Positions 45,468-55,813 are shown, numbered from the stretch's first letter. The stretch: 64,000 nt of DNA from Acetobacter okinawensis JCM 25146 (GCF_000613865.1 NZ_BAJU01000001.1:186001-250000), one strand, 5' to 3'. Made by a program: numbers and translations. Notes: generated from the letters alone by a model not told the origin.

Positions 45468-45737
45468 TTATGCGGTTGCCAGTGCCTTGATGCGGGCAGA
45501 CAGGCGGGAAATCTTACGCGCAATCGTGTTGTGGTGTGCAACGCCCTTGCTGGCTGCGCGCTGGATTTCCGGCTGTGCAACGCGCAGAGCTTCACGAGCG
45601 GCTGCCTGATCCCCGGATTCAATTGCGGTTTCCACTTTCTTGATGAAAGTACGCATGCGGGATTTGCGGGCCGTGTTACGGGCAGTCCGCTTTGCGGTCT
45701 GCCGGATGCGCTTACGCGCCGAAGCGATATTCGCCAT
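45468..45737 (-). CDS. rpsT: 30S ribosomal protein S20
   Basis: An 89-residue basic protein with the classic start [21 protein letters not shown] and the helical bundle ending [20 protein letters not shown]. It is monocistronic: a good terminator follows and a candidate promoter precedes it. Confidence 0.97.
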   Translation of the reverse strand: MANIASARKRIRQTAKRTARNTARKSRMRTFIKKVETAIESGDQAAAREALRVAQPEIQRAASKGVAHHNTIARKISRLSARIKALATA

Positions 45738-45820
45738 GAGTTTCTATTCTGTCCAGCACTAAGAAAAAAGTAAGGTGCCAACGCGCCGTATGGCCCGTCA
45801 GCACAAAGAGTAAGCGGTGC

Positions 45821-45848
45821 TGTAATGCACGCATGCACTTTCAGTCAA
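45821..45848 (-). promoter_or_regulatory. Candidate sigma-70 promoter of rpsT
   Basis: Read on the minus strand, TTGACT (45848-45843) is followed after 16 bases by ATTACA (45826-45821), about 85 bases before the rpsT ATG. It overlaps the last bases of mutM. The -35 is good and the -10 moderate. Confidence 0.4.
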
Positions 45849-46714
45849 GCGCGTTCCGTCCCTGACGCCCCTATTTTACCCGTTTTCTGATGTTGCGGGC
45901 AGAAAAAAGTGGTGCGTCCGGCCTGTGTCATATGCTGCACGCCCGGACATGCGGGAGCCCCCGGACACTTGGGGCAAGGCTGGTTTTTTTTGCCGTAAAC
46001 CTGCCATGCATGCTGGAAGTAGCCCAGCCCACCCTCTGGGCGGACATAATCTTTTAGGCTTGATCCTCCTGCGGCAATGGCGTCCTGCAATACGGAGCGG
46101 ATGGCGCGCACCAGAGCGTTGGCTTTGCGGGGAGTTAGTGCACAGGCAGGCATGGTGGGAGCAATGGCTGCGCGGAACAGCGCTTCGCACACATAAATAT
46201 TGCCAAGTCCGGCGACCACATGCTGGTCCAGCAAAAATGGCTTGATGGGAGTGCGGCGGCCTTTGCTGGCGTCTATCAGTGTCTGTGCGCTAAAGCCGTT
46301 GCCCAGAGGTTCGGGGCCCATGTCGGCAAATGCGCGGTAGCTGTTTTCCTCTAATGTGGGAACAAGGTCCAGCATGCCAAAACGGCGCGGATCTATGTAA
46401 CCACATCGTTTGCCGTCATCCGTCACGAACACCACGTGTTCATGACGTTGTGGGGGGGTGGGAGAATCGAGGACCACCCGCCCGGACATGCCCAGATGGA
46501 GAACAATCGACTGACCACAGGACAGGCGGATAAGAATATATTTACCACGCCGATAAAAGCCCAGAATTCTGGATCCTGTCACCTGCGTGGAAAAATCGGC
46601 AGGAATCTGCCATCGCAGGTCGTGCCGATGGATGATTGTCTGCACAATGGTGCGATCTTGCAGGGCTATCTGCATACCGCGCATCACGGTTTCTACTTCG
46701 GGGAGTTCCGGCAT
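45845..46714 (-). CDS. mutM: Formamidopyrimidine-DNA glycosylase (MutM/Fpg)
   Basis: A 289-residue base-excision repair enzyme removing 8-oxoguanine. The catalytic N-terminal Pro is in [14 protein letters not shown], and the helix-two-turn-helix region contains [14 protein letters not shown]. The C-terminal zinc finger is atypical: CPKC is followed after 21 residues (usual 16) by CPQH, so the last ligand is His rather than Cys, and an extra Cys lies in APACPG. Its start is only 29 bases from the divergent ubiE. Confidence 0.95.
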   Translation of the reverse strand: MPELPEVETVMRGMQIALQDRTIVQTIIHRHDLRWQIPADFSTQVTGSRILGFYRRGKYILIRLSCGQSIVLHLGMSGRVVLDSPTPPQRHEHVVFVTDDGKRCGYIDPRRFGMLDLVPTLEENSYRAFADMGPEPLGNGFSAQTLIDASKGRRTPIKPFLLDQHVVAGLGNIYVCEALFRAAIAPTMPACALTPRKANALVRAIRSVLQDAIAAGGSSLKDYVRPEGGLGYFQHAWQVYGKKNQPCPKCPGAPACPGVQHMTQAGRTTFFCPQHQKTGKIGASGTERA

Positions 46715-46743
46715 GGCTATAAAGCAGGGTATAGAGGAAACCC

Positions 46744-47526
46744 ATGACCGACAACTCTTTTGCGCCCTCCCCCGCTCCTTCTGACGTAACAGTGGAAGAA
46801 ACGGATTTTGGCTTCCGTTCCGTCAGGAAGGAAGAAAAGAAAAACCTCGTCCGCGGTGTGTTCGACAGCGTGGCAGGACAGTACGATGTGATGAATGACA
46901 TCATGTCACTCGGGATCCATCGAATATGGAAGCGCATATTCGTCACGGAACTTGGTCCTCAGCCCGGTTTGACCCTGCTCGACCTTGCCGGGGGTACGGG
47001 GGACATTTCATTCGGCTGGCTCAAGGCTGGTGGTGGCCCCGTTGTCATGACCGATATCAACCGCAGCATGCTTTCTGTCGGCCGTGACCGCGCGCTTAAC
47101 CGGGGTCTAGTGTCTGACCTGTCCTTCTGTGTGGTCGATGCCGAGGCCATTCCCGTGCGCGATATGTCCGTGGACCGTGTCTCCATCGCCTTTGGCCTGC
47201 GTAACTGCACGGACAAGCTGGCGGTTATTCGGGAGGCACGGCGTGTGCTCAAACCCGGTGGGCGGTTTTTGTGCCTTGAATTCTCCCGCGTGCAGGTTGC
47301 AGCCCTTGCACCAATCTATGATGCATGGTCCTTCAAGGTTCTGCCTGCCATGGGCGGGATCGTGGCCAAAGATCGGGAGAGCTATCAGTATCTGGCCGAG
47401 AGCATTCGTATGTTCCCCGATCAGGAGACGCTGGCGGACATGTTCCGTGAGGCAGGTCTCTCCCACGTCCGCTACCAGTCCCTTTCGGGGGGGATTGCTG
47501 CTATCCACTCTGGCTGGCGTATCTGA
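46744..47526 (+). CDS. ubiE: Ubiquinone biosynthesis C-methyltransferase
   Basis: A 260-residue SAM-dependent methyltransferase of quinone synthesis. The SAM motif [13 protein letters not shown] is near residues 78-90, and family signatures [21 protein letters not shown] and [15 protein letters not shown] are present. GAGGAAA precedes the ATG. In a ubiquinone-using alphaproteobacterium it would methylate 2-polyprenyl-6-methoxybenzoquinol. Confidence 0.95.
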   Translation: MTDNSFAPSPAPSDVTVEETDFGFRSVRKEEKKNLVRGVFDSVAGQYDVMNDIMSLGIHRIWKRIFVTELGPQPGLTLLDLAGGTGDISFGWLKAGGGPVVMTDINRSMLSVGRDRALNRGLVSDLSFCVVDAEAIPVRDMSVDRVSIAFGLRNCTDKLAVIREARRVLKPGGRFLCLEFSRVQVAALAPIYDAWSFKVLPAMGGIVAKDRESYQYLAESIRMFPDQETLADMFREAGLSHVRYQSLSGGIAAIHSGWRI

Positions 47527-47532
47527 TCTGGT

Positions 47533-48759
47533 ATGTCTGTTGCCTCCCCTCCCCGCTCGGTAATTCTGATTGTTGGTGGCAGCATAGCTGCCTGCAAAAT
47601 GCCCGAACTGGTACGCCTTCTTCTGGCTGAAGGCATACAGGTCCGGTGTGTTGTGACCGAGGGAGGGAGGCAGTTTGTTACACCGATGACCTTGCAGGCG
47701 TTGAGCGGGCAGCCAGTCTATACAGACCTGTTCTCCCTGACCGCAGAGCAGGAAATGGGGCATATTGCGCTTTCCCGCTGGGCGGATCTGGTGCTGGTCT
47801 GCCCAGCCTCGGCCAACCTGCTGGCGCGTATGGCCTCCGGTCTGGCGGATGATCTGGCGGGAGCGCTACTGCTTGCGACGGATGCGCCAGTCATGGCCGT
47901 GCCAGCCATGAACGTAAGAATGTGGGAGCACCCGGCAACACAGGCTAATGTCTCCTTGCTTGGCGAGCGGGGCGTGCAGGTTATTCCCCCTGCGTGTGGC
48001 CCCATGGCCTGTGGTGAGTTTGGTCCGGGGCGCATGCCAGAGCCTGTAACAATCAGGGATGCCGTGCTGGCGTTTTATCGTCAGCAGCAAGCCTCGGCGG
48101 GTCCTCTGGCTGGATGTCGCGCTATGGTTACGGCGGGTCCCACGCATGAGCCGATTGACCCTGTACGTTACCTTGCAAACCGCTCCTCCGGTCAGCAGGG
48201 TTTTGCTATTGCCGCAGCACTGGCTGACATGGGCGCTGATGTAACGCTTGTCAGCGGCCCGGTTAACCTCCTCCCCCCCGCTGGGGTAACCTATCTGGCA
48301 TGCGAGACCGCGCGGGAGATGCATGCACTTGTCATGGGGAGTGGGCCGTTTGATGTGGCTGTTTGTACAGCAGCCGTGGCGGACTGGCGACCCGAGCACG
48401 AAGCTGCACAAAAAATGAAAAAAACAGGCCTACAGGATGTGCCGCCAGCCATAAAGCTGGTGCCCAACCCGGATATTCTGGCTGAACTTTCGGCCTTAGG
48501 CCCTGCCAGACCAAAGCTGGTAGTCGGTTTTGCTGCAGAAACTGAAAATGTGGTTGCTCACGCCATAGCCAAAAGGCAGCGCAAGCAGTGTGACTGGATC
48601 GTGGCGAACGATGTCAGCCCTGCCACGGGTATTATGGGCGGGCAGGATAATCAGATTGTACTGATAACGCCCGACAGTGTTGAGCCATGGCCAAAAATGA
48701 ACAAAACCGAGGTGGCAAAACAGCTCGTCGCGCGTATAACGGTCTGGTTTTCTGAATAG
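47533..48759 (+). CDS. coaBC: Bifunctional phosphopantothenoylcysteine decarboxylase/phosphopantothenate-cysteine ligase
   Basis: A 408-residue coenzyme A synthesis enzyme. The N-terminal flavoprotein CoaC domain (about 1-190) has GGSIAACKMPELVRLL and PAMNVRMWEHPATQAN. The C-terminal CoaB domain has VTAGPTHEPIDPVRYLAN and NPDILAEL. It makes 4'-phosphopantetheine from phosphopantothenate and cysteine. It follows ubiE by six bases. Confidence 0.95.
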   Translation: MSVASPPRSVILIVGGSIAACKMPELVRLLLAEGIQVRCVVTEGGRQFVTPMTLQALSGQPVYTDLFSLTAEQEMGHIALSRWADLVLVCPASANLLARMASGLADDLAGALLLATDAPVMAVPAMNVRMWEHPATQANVSLLGERGVQVIPPACGPMACGEFGPGRMPEPVTIRDAVLAFYRQQQASAGPLAGCRAMVTAGPTHEPIDPVRYLANRSSGQQGFAIAAALADMGADVTLVSGPVNLLPPAGVTYLACETAREMHALVMGSGPFDVAVCTAAVADWRPEHEAAQKMKKTGLQDVPPAIKLVPNPDILAELSALGPARPKLVVGFAAETENVVAHAIAKRQRKQCDWIVANDVSPATGIMGGQDNQIVLITPDSVEPWPKMNKTEVAKQLVARITVWFSE

Positions 48760-48799
48760 CGTTAATACAGAACCTGTGTGAAATATTAAGGAGCCGTGC

Positions 48800-49279
48800 A
48801 TGTCCGCCAATGAAAAACAGACCGACACTGTGGGCATCAAGGTTCGGCGACTTTCTCATGGACAGGACCTGCCTCTGCCAGAGTATGCAACCCGTGGATC
48901 TGCGGGCATGGATCTGCTGGCCGCTTTGGCGGCCCCACTGCGACTGGAACCCGGGCAACGGGGGCTGGTGCCAACGGGACTGAGCATTGCCCTGCCCCCT
49001 GGTTACGAGTTGCAGGTGCGCCCTCGCTCTGGTCTGGCCCTTAAGCACGGCATTGTTCTGCCCAATGCGCCCGGTACCATTGATGAGGATTACCGTGGTG
49101 AAATTGGCGTAATAATCATGAACGCCGGGCAGGAAGCCTTTGTCGTAGAGCCGGGAATGCGTATTGCGCAGGCTGTAATTGCTCCCGTTGTCCGCGCCAC
49201 ATGGATTGAATGTGATGATCTGGATGCAACCGAGCGCGGTACGGGAGGGTTTGGCAGTACGGGAACGGGAGCGTCATGA
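48800..49279 (+). CDS. dut: Deoxyuridine 5'-triphosphate nucleotidohydrolase
   Basis: A 159-residue trimeric dUTPase. The five motifs are recognisable: [45 protein letters not shown] and [16 protein letters not shown] lies eight bases before the ATG. Its TGA overlaps the start of the ABC permease gene (ATGA at 49276-49279). Confidence 0.96.
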   Translation: MSANEKQTDTVGIKVRRLSHGQDLPLPEYATRGSAGMDLLAALAAPLRLEPGQRGLVPTGLSIALPPGYELQVRPRSGLALKHGIVLPNAPGTIDEDYRGEIGVIIMNAGQEAFVVEPGMRIAQAVIAPVVRATWIECDDLDATERGTGGFGSTGTGAS

Positions 49280-51021
49280 ACGACTCAAGGCAGGGCTTCT
49301 CGTTCTCACCAGAATTATGTTCCTCACTCCCTTCTTCATGCCGGAAGCGGGATGGGGGCTGGCTGGCCGGGCTGGTCGTTTTTTCTACCATTCTGCTGTG
49401 TGTCGTTTCCTTTCAGCCTGTGGTTCCTGTTTTGTCGGGTGTGGACGTCACGCAACCGCCTGATGTGATGCGCCTGCCTGAATACGCGGTGCAGAGCATG
49501 GGCCGTATGGTGGTAGGTCTGGTTTGCTCCCTTCTGTCGGCCTTACTGTGTGTGGCGCTCATATTCAGGAGCCGGTGGGCGGCAACATGCCTGCGGCCTT
49601 TGCTTGCGGTTGGGCAGTCTTTTCCTGTGCTGGCCATTCCCCTGCTGGTGCTCCCCTTTGTACATACCTTGATGCCTGCGCATGCTATTGGCGCGGATGC
49701 TGTGGTTGTTATGACAATATGGTGCAGCCAGTTTTGGGGTATGGTGCAGGTGCTGTGCCAGAGATTTTATGGTGTTCCCAGTGATCTGGAGGATGTGGTC
49801 TGTTGTTTTGGCCTGACATCATGGCAGAAATTCTGGCAGCTGGAAGTGCCCTTTGCCATTCCTGCTCTGGTGCGCAGGACCATGCTTTCCATGGGGGGCA
49901 GCTGGTTTGCTGCACTTTATGCAGAAAGTGTGGTGCTGGATGGCCATAACTGGTTTTTTGCCGGGTTGGGCTCTTATGTGCGGCAGGCTGCTGTAGCACA
50001 GAGTATTGGCGCACTGCTTGCAGCCTTGGCGTGCATGCTGGTTGTTCTTGTGCTTTTTGACCAGTTTCTGTTCCGCCCACTCTCTGTGTGGGCTGTACGC
50101 TTCCAGCCCGGAAAAGTGGGGGATATCCCGCTTGTCGAACCTTGGTTTCTCAAGCTGTTGCGGCGTACGCATGTCTTCCGTCTTTGTGTTCTGTTTTGTG
50201 TGAGGGCATGGCACAGACTGAGCCGCTTGCCGCTTGGTGCACGCTATGTGCAGGAACAAAAGCTGGATGAGGGGTACGCACAGTATGGCTGGATTGCTTC
50301 TGGCGTCAGTCTGGCCGTGGTGGCACTTGCCGTGGTGCTGGCGTGGCCACACCTGCATTTAGGGTATGAATTATCTGCTGTCAGTACGGTTGTTCTGTAT
50401 GGCGGCATGACCGGTCTGCGTGTGTTTTTTATGGTCGGTCTTGCCTCGCTGATATGGATACCGGTGGGGGTCTGGCTGGGTCTGCGATCCTCTCACGCTG
50501 GAGGTGCGCGAAGGCTTGTGCAGTATTGCACCATCTTCCCTGCCAATCTGTTTTTTCCACTGGGTGCTGCGGGGCTGGCAGCCTGTCCGTTTGTTCCAGC
50601 GTACTGGCAGTCAGGCTTGATCGTGCTGGGTGCGCAGTGGTCTATTGCGCTGGGGGTTCTGGCTGGAGCGGGTGCTTACCCGTCAGACCTGCTGGAAGCG
50701 GCACGTAATCTGAACGTCCGAGGTGGCCTGTGGTGGCGTAAGGTTCTGCTGCCCGGTATTCTGCCGTATTATCTGGCGGGGCTTGTTGCCGCAACCAGCA
50801 GCGCCTGGAATGCGGTTATTGCCGCAGAATGGCTTGTATGGGGCCAGAAAACCCTGAGTGTGCCCGGTCTTGGTAGCTTTATGGCGGATGCTTCGGCCCA
50901 CGGCAATGTGCGCGCTGTGGCACTGGGGGCTGTGACCATGTGCCTGTTTATGATGTTTTTGAACGCTTTTTTATGGCGTCCTCTGTCTGACTATGTTTCT
51001 CGCCGTCTAAAACTGAATTGA
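49276..51021 (+). CDS. Fused two-domain ABC transporter permease (nitrate/sulfonate/bicarbonate type)
   Basis: A 581-residue membrane protein made of two binding-protein-dependent permease domains in tandem, about six helices each. Each has an EAA-like loop that contacts the ATPase: [20 protein letters not shown] near residue 175 and [17 protein letters not shown] near residue 472. Fusion means one chain supplies both halves of the channel. The family transports nitrate, taurine, sulfonates, bicarbonate or similar; the substrate is unknown. No periplasmic binding protein is next to it. It is coupled to dut upstream and to its ATPase downstream (15-base gap). Confidence 0.83.
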   Translation: MNDSRQGFSFSPELCSSLPSSCRKRDGGWLAGLVVFSTILLCVVSFQPVVPVLSGVDVTQPPDVMRLPEYAVQSMGRMVVGLVCSLLSALLCVALIFRSRWAATCLRPLLAVGQSFPVLAIPLLVLPFVHTLMPAHAIGADAVVVMTIWCSQFWGMVQVLCQRFYGVPSDLEDVVCCFGLTSWQKFWQLEVPFAIPALVRRTMLSMGGSWFAALYAESVVLDGHNWFFAGLGSYVRQAAVAQSIGALLAALACMLVVLVLFDQFLFRPLSVWAVRFQPGKVGDIPLVEPWFLKLLRRTHVFRLCVLFCVRAWHRLSRLPLGARYVQEQKLDEGYAQYGWIASGVSLAVVALAVVLAWPHLHLGYELSAVSTVVLYGGMTGLRVFFMVGLASLIWIPVGVWLGLRSSHAGGARRLVQYCTIFPANLFFPLGAAGLAACPFVPAYWQSGLIVLGAQWSIALGVLAGAGAYPSDLLEAARNLNVRGGLWWRKVLLPGILPYYLAGLVAATSSAWNAVIAAEWLVWGQKTLSVPGLGSFMADASAHGNVRAVALGAVTMCLFMMFLNAFLWRPLSDYVSRRLKLN

Positions 51022-51036
51022 ACGGATAAACCTGAA

Positions 51037-52395
51037 ATGGTGTTTCCTCCCCAACCGGGGCGCAATGCGTCACAGCAGACAGTTCTGGCAGAATTGCGCC
51101 ATGTCCGGCAGTTTTATCATAAAGACAGCACGGCTGATGTGCAGGTGCTTGATGATGTGAACCTGAGCATTCATGCGGGTGAGATCGTGGGCCTGCTGGG
51201 GCGCTCCGGCTCTGGTAAATCGACCCTTTTGCGGATTATTGCAGGGTTGTTGCCCCCCACATCGGGGGATGTCTTGTGGAAAGGGGAACCGCTCAGAGGA
51301 CCAACGCCGGATGTGGCAGTTGTTTTCCAGTCTTTCGCCTTGTTTCCTTGGATGACGGTTGAAGAAAACGTTGCCCTTGGTCTGGACGCTCAGGGGGTGC
51401 CCGCGGCAGAGCGCGATGCACTGGTGGAAAGTGCCATAGAGTTGATTGGGCTCGGAGGGTACGAAAATGCGTGGCCCAAGGAGCTGTCAGGCGGTATGCA
51501 GCAGCGTGTGGGGCTGGCGCGGGCGCTGGTGGTTAATCCGGCCTTGCTGTTGATGGACGAACCGTTTTCTGCCCTTGATGTGCTGACTGCGGAAAACCTG
51601 AGAACTGATCTGGTGGAACTGTGGGCGGACAATAAACTGCCCGTGCAGAGCATGCTGATTGTGACACACAACATCGAAGAAGCGGTGTTGATGTGTGATC
51701 GTATTGTTATTGCCTCATCCAACCCCGGGCGGATAGCACATGTGCTCCCTGTTCCCTTCCCTCACCCACGTAATCGCGAGGACGCGGCTTTCCGTCAGTT
51801 GGTGGACCATATCTATGCGTTAATGACGCAACGTGCCCCCATTGTCTCCGAAGCGGATATGATGAGTCGCTCTACAGTTGCGGCCACATCCGTAGCCCCT
51901 GCCTTTAGGGCACTGGTTCCTGTCTCCATCACTATGATGATCGGGATGATGGAAGCACTGGCGGCACCGCCCTTGAACGGTCGGGCAGATTTGCCGGTTT
52001 TGGCTGAAAAACTTCAGCTTGAACTAGACGACCTGTTTCCATTAGGGGAATCTCTGGAATTGCTGGCTCTGGCGGAACTGGAGGATGGAGACATCCTGCT
52101 GACCAACGAAGGTGTGCATTTTGTATTAAGTGATCTGGAGGAGCGCAAAGCCATTATGGGGCATGCGCTCAGGCACCATGTGCCTTTGGTCAAAATGATC
52201 TGCGCCTTGCTGGATGAGCGTCCGACCCATAACGTCAAGGCCGAGCGCTTTCGGGATGAGCTGGAAGCCTGCATGTCCCCCGATTATGCACGGCAGACGT
52301 TACAGACCATTATCGGTTGGACCCGCTTTGCCGAGTTGTTTGATTATGATGAAGAGAGCGACCGCTTTTTTCTGCCAGATGACAGCCGCGAATAA
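51037..52395 (+). CDS. ABC transporter ATP-binding protein with C-terminal AAA-associated domain
   Basis: A 452-residue protein. The N-terminal ATPase has Walker A GRSGSGKST at 55-63, signature LSGGMQQRVGLARAL near 150 and Walker B LLLMDEPFSALD. A C-terminal domain (about 290-445) of the AAA-associated type, found on some nitrate/sulfonate-class ATPases, is expected to sense a ligand or regulate activity; its function is not established. It energises the fused permease upstream. Its stop abuts the stop of the convergent msrA with no gap. Confidence 0.85.
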   Translation: MVFPPQPGRNASQQTVLAELRHVRQFYHKDSTADVQVLDDVNLSIHAGEIVGLLGRSGSGKSTLLRIIAGLLPPTSGDVLWKGEPLRGPTPDVAVVFQSFALFPWMTVEENVALGLDAQGVPAAERDALVESAIELIGLGGYENAWPKELSGGMQQRVGLARALVVNPALLLMDEPFSALDVLTAENLRTDLVELWADNKLPVQSMLIVTHNIEEAVLMCDRIVIASSNPGRIAHVLPVPFPHPRNREDAAFRQLVDHIYALMTQRAPIVSEADMMSRSTVAATSVAPAFRALVPVSITMMIGMMEALAAPPLNGRADLPVLAEKLQLELDDLFPLGESLELLALAELEDGDILLTNEGVHFVLSDLEERKAIMGHALRHHVPLVKMICALLDERPTHNVKAERFRDELEACMSPDYARQTLQTIIGWTRFAELFDYDEESDRFFLPDDSRE

Positions 52396-52935
52396 TCAGG
52401 GAGCCGGGTGCAGCAGGTTACCCAGCGCCTTGCGGGCTTTGGCAAGTTTGGGTGTTATAACTGCCTGACAATACCCAGCGTGGGGATGTTTGGCATAATA
52501 ATTGTGATGTTCTGCTTCTGCTGGCCAGAATGTATCCAGCGCGCAAAGCTGCGTAACAAGTGGGGCTCCCCACAGGTTGCTATCGGTAATGCGCTGAATA
52601 ACCTCCTTGGCAATCTCGTATTGCTGGGCAGAGGTATAGAAAATGACTGATCGATATTGGCTTCCAACATCGTTCCCCTGCCTGTTAAGGGTTGTCGGGT
52701 CATGCAGGGCAAAGAAGCATTGCAGGATCTGCTGGTAATTCAGAATCGCTGGGTCCCATTCCAGTTTGACAACCTCGGCATGGCCGGTCAGCCCTGAGCA
52801 CACCTGTTTATAGGTCGGGTGCAAAACTGCGCCACCTGCATAGCCGGGAATAACAGAGGTTATGCCCCGCATCTGGCGATACACAGCTTCTAGGCACCAG
52901 AAACACCCCCCACCAAGTATTGCTGTTTCTGTCAT
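52396..52935 (-). CDS. msrA: Peptide-methionine (S)-S-oxide reductase
   Basis: A 179-residue repair enzyme with the catalytic motif GGGCFWCLEAVY at the N-terminus. The ATG at 52935 with AAGGAAC upstream gives the usual short N-terminus; the open frame to 53031 is not conserved. A resolving Cys may be in HAGYCQAVI. It lies 56 bases after valS, separated by a strong hairpin. Confidence 0.95.
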   Translation of the reverse strand: MTETAILGGGCFWCLEAVYRQMRGITSVIPGYAGGAVLHPTYKQVCSGLTGHAEVVKLEWDPAILNYQQILQCFFALHDPTTLNRQGNDVGSQYRSVIFYTSAQQYEIAKEVIQRITDSNLWGAPLVTQLCALDTFWPAEAEHHNYYAKHPHAGYCQAVITPKLAKARKALGNLLHPAP

Positions 52936-52960
52936 GTGGGATGTTCCTTTGCGGCTAGTT

Positions 52961-52984
52961 GGCTCCGCCTTTTCAGGCGGAGCC
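52961..52984. terminator. Perfect hairpin between valS and msrA
   Basis: GGCTCCGCCT (52961-52970) and AGGCGGAGCC (52975-52984) form a ten-base perfect stem with a four-base loop, starting eight bases after the valS stop. No T-run follows on the minus strand, so it may act as an mRNA 3'-end stabiliser or partial terminator rather than a full one. Confidence 0.5.
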
Positions 52985-52991
52985 GGGTTGT

Positions 52992-55688
52992 TCAGGCAAT
53001 GCGGGACAGTGCAGCTTTCAGCCGTGCACATTCACCCTGCTGGTTTTCCAGACGTTCACGCATTTCCTGCACGATTTCAGGCTTGGCGCGGCTGACAAAG
53101 TTTTCATTCCCGAGTTTTTTTTCTGTCTTGCTGACTTCATCTTCGGCCTTGGAGAGTTCCTTTTTCAGGCGCTCACGCTCGACTGCCAGATCAATCAGCC
53201 CCTCTAGCGGAATAACCACGGTGGCTTCGTCCACCACGGCCTGTGCCGAACCCTTGGGAATATCGCCCGCAAGCGCGCTGGTCTGTGTAACGCGGGCCAT
53301 CCGGCAGATTGCTTCCTGCCAACGACCAATGCGTTCCAATGTTATTGCTGCAGCATCCTTGAGCAGCACAGGTGCTGTCTGGGATGGGGGCACATTCATT
53401 TCGGCCCGTACCGTGCGGATTTCCGTAATCAGGCGGATAATCTGTTCGCACTCAGCTACGGCTTCTTCCGCCCCTGTGGGGGAGACGGGGAGCGGCCACT
53501 GTGCGGCTATCAGGCTGCCTTCTTCGCCAAAACCAAACTCATGCCAGAGCGTGTCGGTGACAAAAGGTGCGACAGGCTGAAGCAGGCGCAGGATAATCCC
53601 CAGAACATGCCCGGCAACGGCCCGAACTTCCGCCGCTTCCTGATCGTTCTGGGAATTGAAGACGGGCTTGGCAAATTCCAAGAACCAGTCGCAGAAGCGG
53701 TTCCAAACAAAACGGTAGCAGGTCAGTGCGTACTCATCAAAACGGTAGGCATCCAGCGCGCGGGTTGCATCGGCAATGGCTGTAGCGGCTTCAGCCAAAA
53801 TCCAGCGCCCCAGTGGAGACTGAACCTGCTCAGGGTTAAAGCCTACGGGTGCGCGTACGCCATTCATTTCGCAAAATCGTGCGGCATTCCAGAGTTTGGT
53901 AATGAAGGAACGGTAGTCCTCCACCCGTTTGCGGCCGAGTTTAACGTCCCGTCCGATCCCGGTCAGCGCGCAAATGGTAAAGCGCATGGCATCCGCGCCG
54001 TATTCCTCGATCAGTTCGAGTGGATCAATGCCATTCCCTTTGCTTTTGGACATTTTCTGCCCGTGCTCGTCGCGCACCAGACCATGGATGAAAATGTTAC
54101 GGAACGGGACATCCTGCATGAAGTGCTGGCCCATCATCATCATTCTGGCAACCCAGAAGAAAATGATGTCAAAGCCTGTTACCAGCACATCGGTCGGGTA
54201 GTAGCGGTCCAGCTCGGGTGTTTTGTCGGGCCAGCCAAGTGTGGAGAACGGCCACAGGGCAGAGGAGAACCATGTGTCCAGTACATCCTCGTCCTGAGTA
54301 AGAGGTTCGGCCTTGCCGTAATGGGCCAGCGCCTGTTTTTGCGCATCTTCCCCATCATGCGCGACAAAGACGTGCCCATCCGGGCCGTACCACGCGGGAA
54401 TACGGTGCCCCCACCAGAGCTGACGGGAAATGCACCAGGGCTGGATGTCACGCATCCAGGCAAAAAAGGTGTTTTCCCACTGCTTGGGTATAAAGCTGGC
54501 CCGACCGGATGTAATGGCCTCAATAGCTGGCCCGGCAAGCTTGCCCGCGTCACAGTACCACTGCGTGGTCAGGCGCGGTTCAATAACAGCCCCGCCCCGC
54601 TCTGCATGGGGGACCTGATGGCGGTGGGGTTCAATTTTTTCCAGCCAGCCGGTTTCTTCCAGCTTGGCGACAATGGCCTTGCGTGCTTCCTCGCGCGTAG
54701 TGCCTGCAAGGGACCGCACAAACGCGGGGTCAGCCAGCCCTTCGTGCGCGTTGAGGTCACCCTCTATCTCGTCCAGCACAATCCGGGCCTGTTCGTCCAG
54801 AATGCTGAGCATGGGGAGCTGATGGCGGCGCCCGACCTCAAAGTCGTTAAAGTCATGGGCGGGGGTGATTTTGACCGCACCCGTCCCTTTTTCCGGGTCG
54901 GAGTGTTCGTCCGCCACAATGGGAATCAATCGGCCAGTCAGGGGAAGGCGAACAAATTTGCCAATCAGGTCCCTGTAGCGTTCGTCCTCGGGGTGAACTG
55001 CTACGGCCGTGTCGCCCAGCATGGTTTCGGGGCGGGTTGTGGCCACAGTAATGCTGGCATCGCCTGCACCGTCCACCGGGTAGCGGATATACCAAAGATT
55101 ACCAGCCACATCTTTGCTTTCCACCTCCAGGTCGGAAATGGCTGAGCGAAAAGACGGGTCCCAGTTGACCAGTCGCCTGTCACGGTAAATCAGACCGTCT
55201 TTGTAGAGAGAGACAAAGACCTCTTTGACAGCGCGGGACAGGCCTTCGTCCATGGTAAAGCGTTCACGCGGCCAATCCAGCGATGCGCCAAGACGGCGCA
55301 ACTGGCGGGTAATGCCGCCGCCGGATTCTTCTTTCCATTGCCACACACGTTCGATAAAGGCATCGCGCCCCATGTCCTGACGTGTTGTTGTGCCTTCTGC
55401 CGCAAGGGTGCGTTCCACAACCATCTGCGTGGCAATGCCTGCGTGGTCCGTACCGGGCTGCCACAGCGTGTCAAACCCCTGCATACGCTTCCAGCGGATA
55501 AGGGTGTCCTGCAATGTCATGGTCAGCGCGTGGCCCATGTGCAGCGTGCCGGTAACATTGGGTGGTGGGATCATGATGGTAAAAGGTTTTTTGTCGCTTG
55601 CAGGCTGCGCGGAAAAAGCCTTTTTGCTTTCCCATAAGGCGTACAGCCGGTTTTCTGTTTGTGCAGGCTCAAAAGTCTTGTTCAGCAT
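52992..55688 (-). CDS. valS: Valyl-tRNA synthetase
   Basis: An 898-residue class I synthetase. The HIGH-type motif is in PPPNVTGTLHMGHALTMTLQ and the KMSKS motif in GQKMSKSKGNGIDPL. Editing (CP1) and anticodon-binding regions are of normal size, and a C-terminal coiled coil (about 830-895, rich in Glu/Lys) ends the protein, as is usual for ValRS. The ATG at 55688 begins the conserved MLNKTFEPAQTENRLY. Confidence 0.97.
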   Translation of the reverse strand: MLNKTFEPAQTENRLYALWESKKAFSAQPASDKKPFTIMIPPPNVTGTLHMGHALTMTLQDTLIRWKRMQGFDTLWQPGTDHAGIATQMVVERTLAAEGTTTRQDMGRDAFIERVWQWKEESGGGITRQLRRLGASLDWPRERFTMDEGLSRAVKEVFVSLYKDGLIYRDRRLVNWDPSFRSAISDLEVESKDVAGNLWYIRYPVDGAGDASITVATTRPETMLGDTAVAVHPEDERYRDLIGKFVRLPLTGRLIPIVADEHSDPEKGTGAVKITPAHDFNDFEVGRRHQLPMLSILDEQARIVLDEIEGDLNAHEGLADPAFVRSLAGTTREEARKAIVAKLEETGWLEKIEPHRHQVPHAERGGAVIEPRLTTQWYCDAGKLAGPAIEAITSGRASFIPKQWENTFFAWMRDIQPWCISRQLWWGHRIPAWYGPDGHVFVAHDGEDAQKQALAHYGKAEPLTQDEDVLDTWFSSALWPFSTLGWPDKTPELDRYYPTDVLVTGFDIIFFWVARMMMMGQHFMQDVPFRNIFIHGLVRDEHGQKMSKSKGNGIDPLELIEEYGADAMRFTICALTGIGRDVKLGRKRVEDYRSFITKLWNAARFCEMNGVRAPVGFNPEQVQSPLGRWILAEAATAIADATRALDAYRFDEYALTCYRFVWNRFCDWFLEFAKPVFNSQNDQEAAEVRAVAGHVLGIILRLLQPVAPFVTDTLWHEFGFGEEGSLIAAQWPLPVSPTGAEEAVAECEQIIRLITEIRTVRAEMNVPPSQTAPVLLKDAAAITLERIGRWQEAICRMARVTQTSALAGDIPKGSAQAVVDEATVVIPLEGLIDLAVERERLKKELSKAEDEVSKTEKKLGNENFVSRAKPEIVQEMRERLENQQGECARLKAALSRIA

Positions 55689-55769
55689 ATTTATCCAACC
55701 ACGCCACGTAAAAAAGGCGGAAGGCATCTAGCCCCCGCCTTTGCAGAGCAATTAACAGACCACAGGGGC

Positions 55770-55813
55770 CTTTCCACCCATCTGCCCGTATTTGGGCAAT
55801 AGACGGTGGAAAG
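55770..55813. promoter_or_regulatory. Nested inverted repeat between popZ-like gene and valS
   Basis: An outer stem CTTTCCACC (55770-55778) with GGTGGAAAG (55805-55813) encloses an inner stem GCCC/GGGC around loop GTATTT. It lies just after the popZ-like stop and about 80 bases before the valS start on the minus strand. No T-run follows. It could be a processing or leader element of valS. Confidence 0.4.

Noticed and set aside
53541-55145. 534-residue plus-strand open frame inside valS
   Set aside because: Antisense shadow of valyl-tRNA synthetase with no domain or plausible start signal.
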